NCBI GenBank assembly: GCA_902589475.1
Contig: CACITD010000012.1
Coordinates: 1 to 53,820, forward strand
Length of the DNA stretch: 53,820 nt
Reading direction: 5' to 3'
DNA from: an uncultured Alphaproteobacteria bacterium
GTDB taxonomy: Bacteria > Pseudomonadota > Alphaproteobacteria > Thalassobaculales > Thalassobaculaceae
The notes beneath the pieces are model-generated. The model had not been told where the DNA came from and made no database searches. It saw nothing but the letters and a program-made list of their open reading frames with translations. Both the position numbers and the translations under genes were made by a program. This document shows, one piece after another, positions 44,818 to 53,820 of the stretch (positions within the stretch are counted from its first letter, which is position 1; each line of letters begins with the position of its first letter).

Positions 44818-46334
44818 CAAAATACATACTTGCTATTGATCAAGGGACAACATCTTCACGAGCTATAATTTTTGATAAAAACCTAAATGTTATAAGTAGT
44901 GATCAGAAGGAATTTAATCAACATTTTCCAAGTTCTGGATGGGTAGAACACGATCCTGAGGATATATGGCAAACTACTCTAGAAACCTGTCATAATGCAA
45001 TCACCCGCGCATTGATCTCATCCTCGGATCTGTTATCTATCGGAATAACAAACCAACGAGAAACAATTATTTTATGGGACAGAGAAACAGGCACGCCAAT
45101 CTATAGAGCAATTGTTTGGCAGGATCGTAGAACAGCAAATATTTGTCAAAAGCTAAAGAGTCAAAACCTTGAAGTTAAGGTCAAAGAAAAAACTGGTTTG
45201 TTATTAGATCCATACTTTTCTGCTACAAAGATTAGCTGGATATTAGAAAATGTGAGTGGAGCGAGGTTGGCCGCGACCCAAGGCAAACTGGCTTTTGGCA
45301 CCGTCGATACGTTTCTTCTATGGCGCTTAACTAAGGGAGCAGTACATGCTACGGATATCACGAATGCATCACGTACTTCCCTATTCAACATTCATAAAAA
45401 AGCATGGGACGATGAATTATTAAGCCTTTTTGATATCCCTAAAGCGTTGCTTCCCGAAGTTCGAGATTGTAGCGAATTATTTGGAATGAGCAATCCTGAC
45501 ATTCTTGGCTCTAAAATTCCAATTACTGGAATTGCAGGAGATCAACAAGCTGCGGCTATCGGGCAAGCATGCTTCAGTCCAGGCATGGTAAAATCAACAT
45601 ATGGAACTGGTTGTTTTGCTTTATTAAATACCGGTGCGAATATTGTTTCTTCTAACAATAAAATGCTAACGACGATCGCTTATGGAATAAACGGTCACGT
45701 AAGCTATGCGTTAGAAGGTTCTATTTTTATAGCTGGTGCGGCAGTCCAATGGCTACGAGATGGAATTCGAATTATAGATGATGCCAAACAAACTTTCGAA
45801 CTAGCAGAACGTTCAGACAAGCAACAGGATATTTATCTCGTTCCAGCATTTACTGGCCTTGGTGCTCCTTATTGGGACCCCGACTGTCGTGGTGCGATAT
45901 TTGGCATAACAAGGGATACCGGAAGGGAAGAGTTTGCAAGAGCAGCTCTTGAGGCGGTCTGTTATCAAACGAGAGATCTCCTAGAGGCAATGAAACGCGA
46001 TTGGGTAGTTGGTTCTGAAATAAAAACAACATTAAGAGTAGATGGTGGACTAGCCGCAAACAATTGGGCTATGCAATTTTTAGCTGATATTCTTATGTCG
46101 AACGTTGATCGCCCAGTTAATCTCGAAACGACCGCCCTTGGAGCAGCTTACCTCTCTGGTCTCCACATGGAGGCTTTGCCGCCCCCTGAAGAATTTGAAA
46201 CAACATGGGCTAGAGAACGATGTTTCAAGCCTGCAATGTCACCTGCGGAGTGTGACAGAAAATATAAAGGTTGGAGTGATGCAGTCCAGCGAACATTGAT
46301 TAATAATGCTACTACTTTTGATCGTAACCACTGA
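44814..46334 (+). CDS. glpK: Glycerol kinase GlpK
   Basis: The 506-residue FGGY-family kinase begins [20 protein letters not shown] and has [65 protein letters not shown] and [19 protein letters not shown], all typical of GlpK, which makes glycerol 3-phosphate from glycerol. No glpF or glpD is adjacent. A Gfo/Idh-family oxidoreductase follows after 14 bases, so the pair may be cotranscribed. Confidence 0.95.
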   Translation: MTKYILAIDQGTTSSRAIIFDKNLNVISSDQKEFNQHFPSSGWVEHDPEDIWQTTLETCHNAITRALISSSDLLSIGITNQRETIILWDRETGTPIYRAIVWQDRRTANICQKLKSQNLEVKVKEKTGLLLDPYFSATKISWILENVSGARLAATQGKLAFGTVDTFLLWRLTKGAVHATDITNASRTSLFNIHKKAWDDELLSLFDIPKALLPEVRDCSELFGMSNPDILGSKIPITGIAGDQQAAAIGQACFSPGMVKSTYGTGCFALLNTGANIVSSNNKMLTTIAYGINGHVSYALEGSIFIAGAAVQWLRDGIRIIDDAKQTFELAERSDKQQDIYLVPAFTGLGAPYWDPDCRGAIFGITRDTGREEFARAALEAVCYQTRDLLEAMKRDWVVGSEIKTTLRVDGGLAANNWAMQFLADILMSNVDRPVNLETTALGAAYLSGLHMEALPPPEEFETTWARERCFKPAMSPAECDRKYKGWSDAVQRTLINNATTFDRNH

Positions 46335-46348
46335 GAATTAGGAAGCTT

Positions 46349-47395
46349 ATGGCAGAAATAAATATTGGTCTTGTCGGGGCTGGCGTTATTGGAAAAAAAC
46401 ATGCGCTTGCTGTAGAAAATTCAAGCAATTGCAAGTTGGCAGCCATAGTCGATGTAACAACTGAAGCAAAGAAGCATGCAAGAGCTTTAGGAGTCCCTTT
46501 CTTTGCAAGTCTTGAAGAATTATTTCAAGGACGATTAGTCGATGGAGTAATATTAGCAACGCCAAGCGATCTACATAAAAATCAAGGTGTACTTTGTGCT
46601 AAAAATAATATTCCTGCACTGATTGAAAAACCGTTAGCAACAACAATTTCTGATGCAGAAGCTTTGGTAAGAATCGCACAGCAAACTGGCATACATATTA
46701 TTTCTGGACACTATAGGCGCTTTAATAAACAGATAGAGGCTGCCCGAAACGCCATACAGTCTGGTGAGATTGGAAGATTAATAGGTGTTTCTGCTATTTG
46801 GGCGATGAAAAAGCACAACGAATATTACGATGTTGACTGGCGTACTAAAAAAGGTGGTGGACCAATACTAACTAATCTCATACATGACATTGATTGCCTT
46901 CGTTGGATTTGCGGTGATATCGAGACAGTTACGGCGCACGTGTCTAATGAAACACGCGGGTTTGAAGTGGAGGATAGTGCAGCTATTACACTGCAGTTTT
47001 CTAATGGCGCACTAGGTTCTATTTTTCTTACTGACGCCGGTCCAAGCCCCTGGTCTTTCGAGGCATCAACGGGCGAAAATCAAGATTTTGCGCATTTGGG
47101 GAATTGTTGCTATCGGTTCATAGGTACCGAAGGCTCTTTAGATTTTCCTAAAATGGGCTTGTGGAAATATGCATCGCCAGACCGAGCTGCATGGCATTTT
47201 CCTATGCTAAAGACACAAAAGGTAATCGGGCCTGGATCTCCCTTAGTTAGCCAGGTAGAACACTTTGGCAAGGTAATTAAGAACGAAGAAGCGCCTCGTT
47301 CTAGCGCACGGGATGCTGCGAATACACTAAGTGCTACACTTGCCGTACTGGAAGCAGCAAAAACTGGAACGGTTGTGAGCCCTCGTAAAATTTAA
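46349..47395 (+). CDS. Gfo/Idh/MocA-family oxidoreductase
   Basis: The 348-residue protein has the Rossmann start NIGLVGAGVIGKKHA, the EKPLATT motif with the conserved lysine, and LTNLIHDIDCLRWICGD in the C-terminal domain with the active-site histidine. The family oxidises sugar or inositol hydroxyls with NAD(P). The substrate is unknown; co-location with AGE epimerase and glycerol kinase suggests a polyol or sugar. GGAAG precedes the ATG. Confidence 0.88.
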   Translation: MAEINIGLVGAGVIGKKHALAVENSSNCKLAAIVDVTTEAKKHARALGVPFFASLEELFQGRLVDGVILATPSDLHKNQGVLCAKNNIPALIEKPLATTISDAEALVRIAQQTGIHIISGHYRRFNKQIEAARNAIQSGEIGRLIGVSAIWAMKKHNEYYDVDWRTKKGGGPILTNLIHDIDCLRWICGDIETVTAHVSNETRGFEVEDSAAITLQFSNGALGSIFLTDAGPSPWSFEASTGENQDFAHLGNCCYRFIGTEGSLDFPKMGLWKYASPDRAAWHFPMLKTQKVIGPGSPLVSQVEHFGKVIKNEEAPRSSARDAANTLSATLAVLEAAKTGTVVSPRKI

Positions 47396-47437
47396 AGTAC
47401 AATAGACAATAGCTAATAAAAGTAATTGTTTTAGGTT

Positions 47438-49108
47438 TTAGAATCTTCCCTTATCAACTGACACGCTAATCAGGTTTGGTCCAGCCCTATTATCTAACGC
47501 CTCTTGCAAAGCCGGCACCAGTTCATTGTGGTTGGTTACACGCGTAGATGGCAGGCCTAGCGATTTGGCAAGCCCGACAAAGTCAACTGCAGGTTCTTTA
47601 AAATCCATCCCTATAAAATTTTCATTACCATGGAAGGCATACAAACGTTCTTTTATTATCCGATAGCCTCCATTGTCACAAATTATGTAATTTATAGGTA
47701 GCCTCTGATTTGCAGCTGTCCAAAGCGCCTGTATTGAGTACATCGAACTACCATCACCAATGACAGCAATTACTTGCCGGTCCGGATAAGCCGCTTGTAC
47801 TCCACACGCTGCTGGAACGCCCCATCCAATGCCCCCACTAGCCATACCAAACAGAGATGTCTCATCTCTATATGGCAGCAGAGCCGGCAAAGACCGTGTG
47901 CTTATAATTCCCTCATCTACAAAAATGGTGTCTTCAGGCATAGAGTCTATTATCGTCATCAACATCCAGGAAGGATCAATCGCTCCCGATTTCGGAAGTT
48001 CCTTTAATTGTTTTGTTAAGCCTTCTCTTGTCTTCGTCCAGTTTTTACTTCGAAGTACCTCTTTATTCTTGGTTGATTTCGATTTTAGGTTTTGACCCCC
48101 CCTTTTTTCTAGAATTGGCATGAGAGCTGCCATCGTTTCCTTTATATCTGCCCTCACCGCCATCTCAGTCGGAAAGTTTTTTCCCATCTCCCAATCGCGT
48201 TGACCAATCTGAATTATTGGCATTCCATCCGGCAAGGGTTCAACTGGGGCCCAAACTGACATGCGCAAAACGTCTGCTCCTAATACAATTAGTAAATCGT
48301 ATGGAGAAAGGACATCTCTAACCTGCTGTTGATCTCTGGATAAGGCTCCCATGAAACAGGGATGCGTGGATGGAAAATGAGCACCATATTGCACTGTCTG
48401 TTGATAGACAGCACATCCAAGAACATCGGCTATATTTCCCGCTTCTTCAAAAGCACGGTCCGTAGCTATCTCGTGCCCGGCAAGTATAACAGGATTTTTT
48501 GCTTCAATCATCCTGTCAGCTAGAGCGTTTAGGGTTTCTTCTGTCGGACATACTTTTGTTTGGATCCGTGTCCTGCTTCCCAACTCAAGCGCATCTTCTT
48601 CATTTAAAATATCTCCAGGAAGCGAAATGAAAACTGGACCCATTGGCGGTGTCATCGCAATTTTTGCGGCACGACGGACAATGCGCGGAAGGTCTTGTAG
48701 TCTCGTTACCTCAACTGCCCATTTAACGAGAGGTTCCGCCATAGGCACAAGCGAATCATATAATAAAGGTTCGGTAAGGCCATGGCCTAACTCTTGTTGA
48801 CCTGCTGTAATGATAATAGGTGTATTTGCAAACTTTGCGGCGTAAATCGCTCCCATCGCATTTCCAAGACCCGGGGCAACATGCACATTACATGCTGACA
48901 ATTTTCCCGACGCTCTTGAGTAACCCTCTGCCATATAAACAACGAGCGATTCTTGCATGCTCATGAGATAATTTAAGTCTGGGTGTTCAGAAAGCGCGTC
49001 CATAATCGGTAACTCTGTTGTACCTGGATTTCCAAAAAGATGCGTAATCCCCTCATCTTTAAGCAAGGCCAGAAAAGCTGAACGACCGGTAATTTTATTC
49101 GCGCTCAT
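47438..49108 (-). CDS. ThDP-dependent decarboxylase, benzoylformate-decarboxylase-like
   Basis: The 556-residue ThDP enzyme has the catalytic glutamate in SMQESLVVYMAEGYSRASG, the histidine in NVHVAPGLGNAMG (as in benzoylformate decarboxylase) and the ThDP/Mg motif IGDGSSMYSIQ with CDNGGYRI. The HPCFMG histidine region also matches that subgroup. It is not AHAS, whose small subunit is absent. Substrate (a 2-oxo acid) is unknown. It stands on the strand opposite to glpK. Confidence 0.85.
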   Translation of the reverse strand: MSANKITGRSAFLALLKDEGITHLFGNPGTTELPIMDALSEHPDLNYLMSMQESLVVYMAEGYSRASGKLSACNVHVAPGLGNAMGAIYAAKFANTPIIITAGQQELGHGLTEPLLYDSLVPMAEPLVKWAVEVTRLQDLPRIVRRAAKIAMTPPMGPVFISLPGDILNEEDALELGSRTRIQTKVCPTEETLNALADRMIEAKNPVILAGHEIATDRAFEEAGNIADVLGCAVYQQTVQYGAHFPSTHPCFMGALSRDQQQVRDVLSPYDLLIVLGADVLRMSVWAPVEPLPDGMPIIQIGQRDWEMGKNFPTEMAVRADIKETMAALMPILEKRGGQNLKSKSTKNKEVLRSKNWTKTREGLTKQLKELPKSGAIDPSWMLMTIIDSMPEDTIFVDEGIISTRSLPALLPYRDETSLFGMASGGIGWGVPAACGVQAAYPDRQVIAVIGDGSSMYSIQALWTAANQRLPINYIICDNGGYRIIKERLYAFHGNENFIGMDFKEPAVDFVGLAKSLGLPSTRVTNHNELVPALQEALDNRAGPNLISVSVDKGRF

Positions 49109-49214
49109 ACATAACTCCTAATTTCTTTTCATAACGTTAATTTTTAATAAACAACTCTAGATGTATTACATTACCCAACATCTTTTATATTATTCTCCAA
49201 ATTACATATATTCG

Positions 49215-50303
49215 TTAGCACCGATAACGCTTTATCACAAGCTCCGCAAAATCACTTAAATTTACTCTTGCTTGGTCCATAGAGGGGAGTAGAGCTACTT
49301 CATTCAACCCCATAGCTTCCCTCTCTTCTAACATTGAAATTATCTCATCAGGAGTTCCCACAAGGCCTCCCGTTGCCCTAATCAAATTCTCGGTAACAAA
49401 ACGTCTTTCCTCCGGTACCGCAAATGCACAATGTCCTAGGTGTATTTGTTGAAACCTTTTGGAAGGCGGTGTTTCCATTTTTTCCGTAAATGCTAAATAC
49501 TCATCCCAAAGATTCTGACAACTTTTAGCGATACTACTTGTATCTCCATTATATTGATAGAGCTCCCACCAATAATGAAGAGCAGCAAGTGCCATAGCAC
49601 CAATTTCATCAATGACCCTATCTGACACCATATTTTCGCCTGGCTTTAGAACGCAAGCGTAAGTAAGGGCCGAAGTATGAAAAGCACGTGGCAGAATCCT
49701 ATTCACCTCAGAGGCTCCAAGTTCTATTTTTTTAAGGCTTTGCATGAGCAATGCCTTTGTTTGATTGTAAGAACATATTCGGCCATCACCATATGCACCA
49801 GTTGCCATCAATGCTTTTGGACCATCCGCAGCTACATATATAGGAACCGGCTGTTCGACGTTGATAAAGCCTTCTTTTTGATGAAGAAATTTGATCTCTC
49901 TCTTTTGTCCCTGGTGCGTAAACTCCACCTCCTCACCAGCCACCAGTGCTCTTACGACGCGCAAATATTCCCGAAACTCGCCTATTTTCATAGGGTTCAT
50001 TCCCATTACACGCATCGCAGTATGGCCAGTTCCAATAGCTAAAAAGGTGCGACCTGGGGCGAGTGCATTAATGGTTGCAATTGAATGCGCAGTAACCGGC
50101 GCCAAGCGGGTAGAGGCTATGGCTACCCCAGTACCGAGCCTAATACGCGACGTATTTGATGCTGCCAACGCCAGTATTGCATACGTATCTGAGTAGATCA
50201 TTTGAGAGTCTGGGGTCCAAACGCTATCATACCCCATCCGTTCTAGATCGACTATAATTCTCCAATCGGATGCCCGAGGAACAACCATTGTACCGAATTG
50301 CAT
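49215..50303 (-). CDS. Luciferase-like (LLM) flavin-dependent oxidoreductase
   Basis: The 362-residue protein has the bacterial luciferase-like TIM barrel: ERMGYDSVWTPDSQ, RIRLGTGVAIAST, LAIGTGHTAM and the C-terminal LEEREAMGLNEVALLP. Most members use FMNH2 or F420; the cofactor cannot be told. It lies between the BFD-like decarboxylase and the gamma-glutamyltransferase on the same strand. Confidence 0.85.
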   Translation of the reverse strand: MQFGTMVVPRASDWRIIVDLERMGYDSVWTPDSQMIYSDTYAILALAASNTSRIRLGTGVAIASTRLAPVTAHSIATINALAPGRTFLAIGTGHTAMRVMGMNPMKIGEFREYLRVVRALVAGEEVEFTHQGQKREIKFLHQKEGFINVEQPVPIYVAADGPKALMATGAYGDGRICSYNQTKALLMQSLKKIELGASEVNRILPRAFHTSALTYACVLKPGENMVSDRVIDEIGAMALAALHYWWELYQYNGDTSSIAKSCQNLWDEYLAFTEKMETPPSKRFQQIHLGHCAFAVPEERRFVTENLIRATGGLVGTPDEIISMLEEREAMGLNEVALLPSMDQARVNLSDFAELVIKRYRC

Positions 50304-50329
50304 TCAGTTATCTCCCATTTCTACCGCTG

Positions 50330-52087
50330 CTAATCTCCAATCACGAGTCCTTCTCTCCTTGGGTCGGCGGCGCCAACTAAAGTTCCATCATCGTTTATTT
50401 GGATCATCTGAATGCCACTATTTAAGTTCCGTACCTTTATTTGGTGCCCAAGTTGGCTTAACCCTTTTTTAAAGATCAACGCATCAGACCCTTCTTCAAT
50501 CTCGGTTACGCCATTTCTGTTGACAACATGACCTGAATTTATGGCGGACTGAGGGTCCATTCCCCAATCCAAAACTGAAATTATTGTCTTCGCTACATAA
50601 GAGATAATTCGCGATCCACCTGGAGAACCGAGTATCAAATATGGTTTATTATTTTTTAAAACAATGCTTGGAGACATAGAACTTCTGGGTCGTTTACCTC
50701 CTTCAACACGATTTGCGATCAGCCCATCATTTTTCTTCGGAACAAATGCAAAATCTGTCATCTCGTTATTAAGTAAAAATCCACCAGCTATTAATCGACT
50801 ACCGAAACCTGTTTCTATTGTAGACGTTAATGAGAGTGAATTGCCATAACTATCCACCACTGAAAAGTGCGTAGTCCCAGCACTCTCTTTATGTCGATGC
50901 AATTGTCGCAGTAACTCCTCAGAACCAGGCGGAGTTCCCGGTTCCGCCTGTTCAATGGGAGTTCTAGTAATTTTTGTAAATCGCTCTTTCAAATAAGCTT
51001 TATCCATTAGGCCTTGACTGGGAACGGTAACAAAATCACTGTCAGCAATATATAAATTACGATCAGCATATGCCAATTTTGATGCTTCAATGAATAGATG
51101 CATCCCTTCGACGCCGCGCCCAATACCTTTAAGTTGAGAGTTTTCGAGGATGCCTAGAATAAGGCCAACTGTTAGCCCACCGGAACTCGGTGGGCCCATT
51201 CCACAGATTTTATAATCTCTATACGGCAAACAAACCGGTGTTCGTTCTTTAACCTTGTAGCGTTCAAGATCGGATTTCTCCATTAAACCGGGATTGACCC
51301 TACTCGACTGAACGGTTCTCACAATTTGATCACCTATCACGCCGTTATAGAAGGCTTTGGAGCCTTGTTGGGAAATTATTTTAAACGTCTGTGCAAGCTC
51401 TTTATTTCGAATTATTTCACCGGCTGAATATTCTGAACCATCTTTTTTAAAAAATATGTTCTGCGTATCGTCAAAGAACTTCAGCTTTTTCAATCTTGCT
51501 CTTTTAATAGACTTTACAAGTCGACTTGATACTGGAAATCCATTTGCAGCCAAGTCAATTGCCGGTTTAAAAAGCTCTTTCCAAGCGATTGAGCCAAAGT
51601 TTAGGTGAAGTTTTTCAAGGAGAGCCAGCGTCCCTGGAACGCCGACTGATAGTCCCCCCGGGACCACATCCCAGAACTTTCGTTTCATACCATCTTCATC
51701 AAGAAACAAATCTGCTGTAGCCGATTCTGGGGCTATTTCCCGACCATCATATGACTTTAATGTCTTTTCACTCGCGTTCCAGTATAAAGCAAAAGCGCCA
51801 CCACCTATGCCCGAAGATTGCGGTTCTACTACGTTTAATGCCAACTGGATCGCTATTGCTGCGTCAGCGGCTGTACCGCCCTTTTTAAGTATATCGAAGC
51901 CCACTTTAGAAGCGATTGGATGTGCGGTCGCTACCATTATGGACCTTCCTACACTTAACTGGCTTTCTTGACGCCCGAATCCTTCTTCTGGTTGTGGCCG
52001 CTGAGTATCCGCAAAACTATTGGAGAAAATCAGTAGAGTTACACCAACTTGGCAAAATAAATATTTAAAGATGTTATTTTTGAACAT
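50330..52087 (-). CDS. Gamma-glutamyltransferase, secreted
   Basis: GGT cleaves the gamma-glutamyl bond of glutathione or transfers it to an acceptor. The 585-residue precursor has a Sec-type signal peptide (basic KNNIFK, hydrophobic LFCQVGVTLLIF, cleavage likely after NSFA), and the autoprocessing threonine Thr405 in GTTHFSVVD, matching E. coli Thr391. STIETGFGSRL and NNEMTDFAF follow. It is periplasmic. Upstream is an LLM oxidoreductase gene on the plus strand; 5-oxoprolinase genes in the same window would use its downstream products. Confidence 0.93.
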   Translation of the reverse strand: MFKNNIFKYLFCQVGVTLLIFSNSFADTQRPQPEEGFGRQESQLSVGRSIMVATAHPIASKVGFDILKKGGTAADAAIAIQLALNVVEPQSSGIGGGAFALYWNASEKTLKSYDGREIAPESATADLFLDEDGMKRKFWDVVPGGLSVGVPGTLALLEKLHLNFGSIAWKELFKPAIDLAANGFPVSSRLVKSIKRARLKKLKFFDDTQNIFFKKDGSEYSAGEIIRNKELAQTFKIISQQGSKAFYNGVIGDQIVRTVQSSRVNPGLMEKSDLERYKVKERTPVCLPYRDYKICGMGPPSSGGLTVGLILGILENSQLKGIGRGVEGMHLFIEASKLAYADRNLYIADSDFVTVPSQGLMDKAYLKERFTKITRTPIEQAEPGTPPGSEELLRQLHRHKESAGTTHFSVVDSYGNSLSLTSTIETGFGSRLIAGGFLLNNEMTDFAFVPKKNDGLIANRVEGGKRPRSSMSPSIVLKNNKPYLILGSPGGSRIISYVAKTIISVLDWGMDPQSAINSGHVVNRNGVTEIEEGSDALIFKKGLSQLGHQIKVRNLNSGIQMIQINDDGTLVGAADPRREGLVIGD

Positions 52088-52184
52088 AAGGTAAGTTCTT
52101 ATTAAAGTTAGCGCGATTGAAAGTAGGTCATAATTTAATGACCAAATTGCGATACGTCACGAAATATAACACGGGAAAATTCTA

Positions 52185-53054
52185 ATGAAATTTGGACTTC
52201 GGTACCTAAACACAGGCCCTAATGTTGATCCAACTAGAGCTATAGCAATGGCTCAAGCGGCGGAGGAAGTCGGCTTCGAAAGTGTTTGGACAGTTGATCA
52301 TGTAGTTATCCCGCAAGATTACAAATCAGCCTATCCTTATTCTCAGTCACGCAGGCTAGGAGATGGGACTGAAAATATTGATTTACCGGACCCCTTAATT
52401 TACATGGCCTATTTGGCAGCCGCGACAACAAAAATTAGACTAGCTACCGGAATTTTAATCGTTCCTCAAAGAAGCCCAGTTGTGACCGCCAAACAGCTTG
52501 GAACGCTTGACTACATGTCTGGTGGAAGAATAGACCTTGGCATTGGTGTTGGATGGCTAGAAGAAGAATTCCAAGCTATTGGTGTACCATTTGAAAAAAG
52601 GGGCAAAAGAACGGACGAATGTATCTCCGCAATGCGAGTCCTTTGGAAAGATGACATTGCTGAGTTTCATGGAGATCTAATAAACTTTGGACCGGTTTTT
52701 TGTCGGCCGCAACCAATTAACAAGACCATCCCAATAATAGTGGGTGGGCATAGTAAAGCTGCAGCTATTCGAGCTGGCAGAATTGGAGATGGTTTTTTCC
52801 CTGCCCGTGGATGCCCTGAAGACCTTTTTTCACTTGTAAAAAGTACTGCACGGGACTCTGGGAGAGATCCAGATGAAGTAGAATTTACTGTTTCAGTTCC
52901 TGATGATTTAAGCGCGATACCAGAAATGGCCAAGTTGGGCGTTAAGAGAATATTGATCCCATCAAGTGCAATGGGCGGAACGAGTAAATGGGCCAGCAAC
53001 CCTGATGAAGTTTTTGCTTTAAAGGACCTGATACAAAAATATGCGGAGATCTAG
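52185..53054 (+). CDS. LLM-class F420-type oxidoreductase
   Basis: The 289-residue luciferase-like protein has ESVWTVDHVVIPQDY at the N-terminus, RLATGILIVPQRSPV, DYMSGGRIDLGIGVGW and a C-terminal GVKRILIP, of the family often labelled F420-dependent. F420 biosynthesis genes are not visible, so FMN is possible. It is divergent from the gamma-glutamyltransferase with about 97 bases between. Confidence 0.85.
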   Translation: MKFGLRYLNTGPNVDPTRAIAMAQAAEEVGFESVWTVDHVVIPQDYKSAYPYSQSRRLGDGTENIDLPDPLIYMAYLAAATTKIRLATGILIVPQRSPVVTAKQLGTLDYMSGGRIDLGIGVGWLEEEFQAIGVPFEKRGKRTDECISAMRVLWKDDIAEFHGDLINFGPVFCRPQPINKTIPIIVGGHSKAAAIRAGRIGDGFFPARGCPEDLFSLVKSTARDSGRDPDEVEFTVSVPDDLSAIPEMAKLGVKRILIPSSAMGGTSKWASNPDEVFALKDLIQKYAEI

Positions 53055-53143
53055 AAAAGGGCCATTATAAGCTGTTTTCTGTAACTGTGACGTCAGTAAA
53101 GTTTCGTTAATCACTTACCAACAACTTTTTTAAACGCATAGAG

Positions 53144-53820
53144 ATGAAATCCAAACAGTTGAGCTACACTGCTCTTATTAAGCACGCCCCCCAACTTCTC
53201 ACATTTGGCTTCTTGATGACCTTTTCCTCAAGTCTTGGTCAAACGTTTTTTATTGGTGCTTTCGGGCCGAGCATTCAAAATGAATTTAAACTTAGTCACA
53301 GTGAATGGGGTAGTATCTACATGATTGGCACCGTTCTGAGTGCGATATGCCTACCATGGACGGGACAACTGATCGACAGATTCAAGCTAAAAAACTATAC
53401 ATTTTTTGTTTTCTTGGGCCTTTGCGCATCTGGACTATTTATTTCAATTGTACCAATCGCTTGGTTGCTAATACCGGTGATATTTTGCCTCAGGCAATCG
53501 GGCCAAGGTTTAACCAGTCATATTGCTGTAACAACGATGGCGAAATATTTTTCAATTAATAGAGGAAAATCTATAGCCATTGCGGCCTTAGGCTATGCTG
53601 TTGGCGAATCTTTTCTCCCATTGCTAGTGGTATTGGCCATCTCAGTCTTTAGTTGGCGGCAAACCTATGGGATAGCAACTGCATTATTATTTCTAATTTT
53701 TTTCCCGCTAGTTATGTGGCTCTTATCCAAGTCGAGTAAAGACGGTTTACAAAATGTGGACGAGAATACAACAACAAGCAAAAAAGAGTCCGAAACTGTA
53801 AAAAGTTGGACTAGGCAAGA
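53144..53820 (+). CDS. MFS transporter (3' end cut by window edge)
   Basis: From the ATG at 53144 the frame is open to the right edge (225 codons). At least five hydrophobic segments are visible, with the MFS motif A region QLIDRFKLK after helix 2 and RGKSIAIAALGYAVGE. The pattern is like oxalate/formate-type or monocarboxylate transporters, but the C-terminal half and so the subfamily are missing. A short ORF in another frame inside it is a shadow. Confidence 0.85.
   Translation, partial: MKSKQLSYTALIKHAPQLLTFGFLMTFSSSLGQTFFIGAFGPSIQNEFKLSHSEWGSIYMIGTVLSAICLPWTGQLIDRFKLKNYTFFVFLGLCASGLFISIVPIAWLLIPVIFCLRQSGQGLTSHIAVTTMAKYFSINRGKSIAIAALGYAVGESFLPLLVVLAISVFSWRQTYGIATALLFLIFFPLVMWLLSKSSKDGLQNVDENTTTSKKESETVKSWTRQ

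Noticed and set aside
1-53820. CRISPR arrays, tRNA or rRNA genes, IS elements and prophage genes
   Set aside because: No regularly spaced repeats, cloverleaf sequences, transposases or integrases were recognised in the window by eye.

Overview
The window reads as a compact chromosomal segment of a proteobacterium, most likely an alphaproteobacterium of a marine or oligotrophic type. This rests on protein families and gene neighbourhoods: a phnGHIJKLM C-P lyase run behind a divergent phnF, an HspQ homologue, PimC/PimD-like acyl-CoA dehydrogenases, a MaoC and MDR pair, and moderately AT-rich DNA by eye. No rRNA, tRNA, IS element, CRISPR array or phage gene was seen. The taxon is an inference. 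Both edges cut through genes: a TPP enzyme on the left and an MFS transporter on the right.

Phosphonate region (2-11130). A HutC-type regulator (phnF) is divergent from phnGHIJKLM. The run ends in an HD-domain protein of the PhnZ/TmpB oxygenase type that keeps all six predicted iron ligands. phnN lies on the opposite strand with a small unknown dimeric-barrel gene, and an MBL-fold hydrolase is divergent from phnN. The same tandem operator-like motif lies before phnG and before the AHAS-like TPP enzyme at the left edge, so that enzyme may belong to the phosphonate regulon. No phosphonate ABC transporter genes (phnCDE) are present.

Amide, lactam and amino-acid region (11134-24389). pxpBC and pxpA (5-oxoprolinase) are divergent around a perfect 18-bp inverted repeat. 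An M20 peptidase, a cysteine-less Asp/Glu-racemase-family protein, a MaoC/MDR pair, RidA, a cyclase-family hydrolase, a DHA2 exporter and a HyuA/HyuB pair follow. A secreted gamma-glutamyltransferase lies further right (50330-52087), so steps of glutathione or gamma-glutamyl turnover through 5-oxoproline occur several times in the window.

Acyl-CoA region (24447-34623). An acyl-CoA ligase, two SDRs, an ACAD10/11-type kinase, an ACAD10/11-type dehydrogenase, a PimD/PimC-like heteromeric dehydrogenase and a thiolase are together. This set matches the logic of 4-hydroxyacyl-CoA degradation (Lva and ACAD10/11 routes) feeding beta-oxidation. SurE is embedded here.

Right part (34671-53820). An alpha/beta hydrolase and an M20 amidohydrolase precede a three-subunit molybdenum hydroxylase operon that ends in a dedicated MoaD/ThiS-like carrier. 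TauE/SafE, a crotonase with a changed catalytic glutamate, HspQ, an AGE-family epimerase, glycerol kinase preceded by a possible coupled leader peptide, a Gfo/Idh dehydrogenase, a benzoylformate-decarboxylase-like TPP enzyme, two luciferase-like oxidoreductases around the gamma-glutamyltransferase, and an MFS transporter complete the window.
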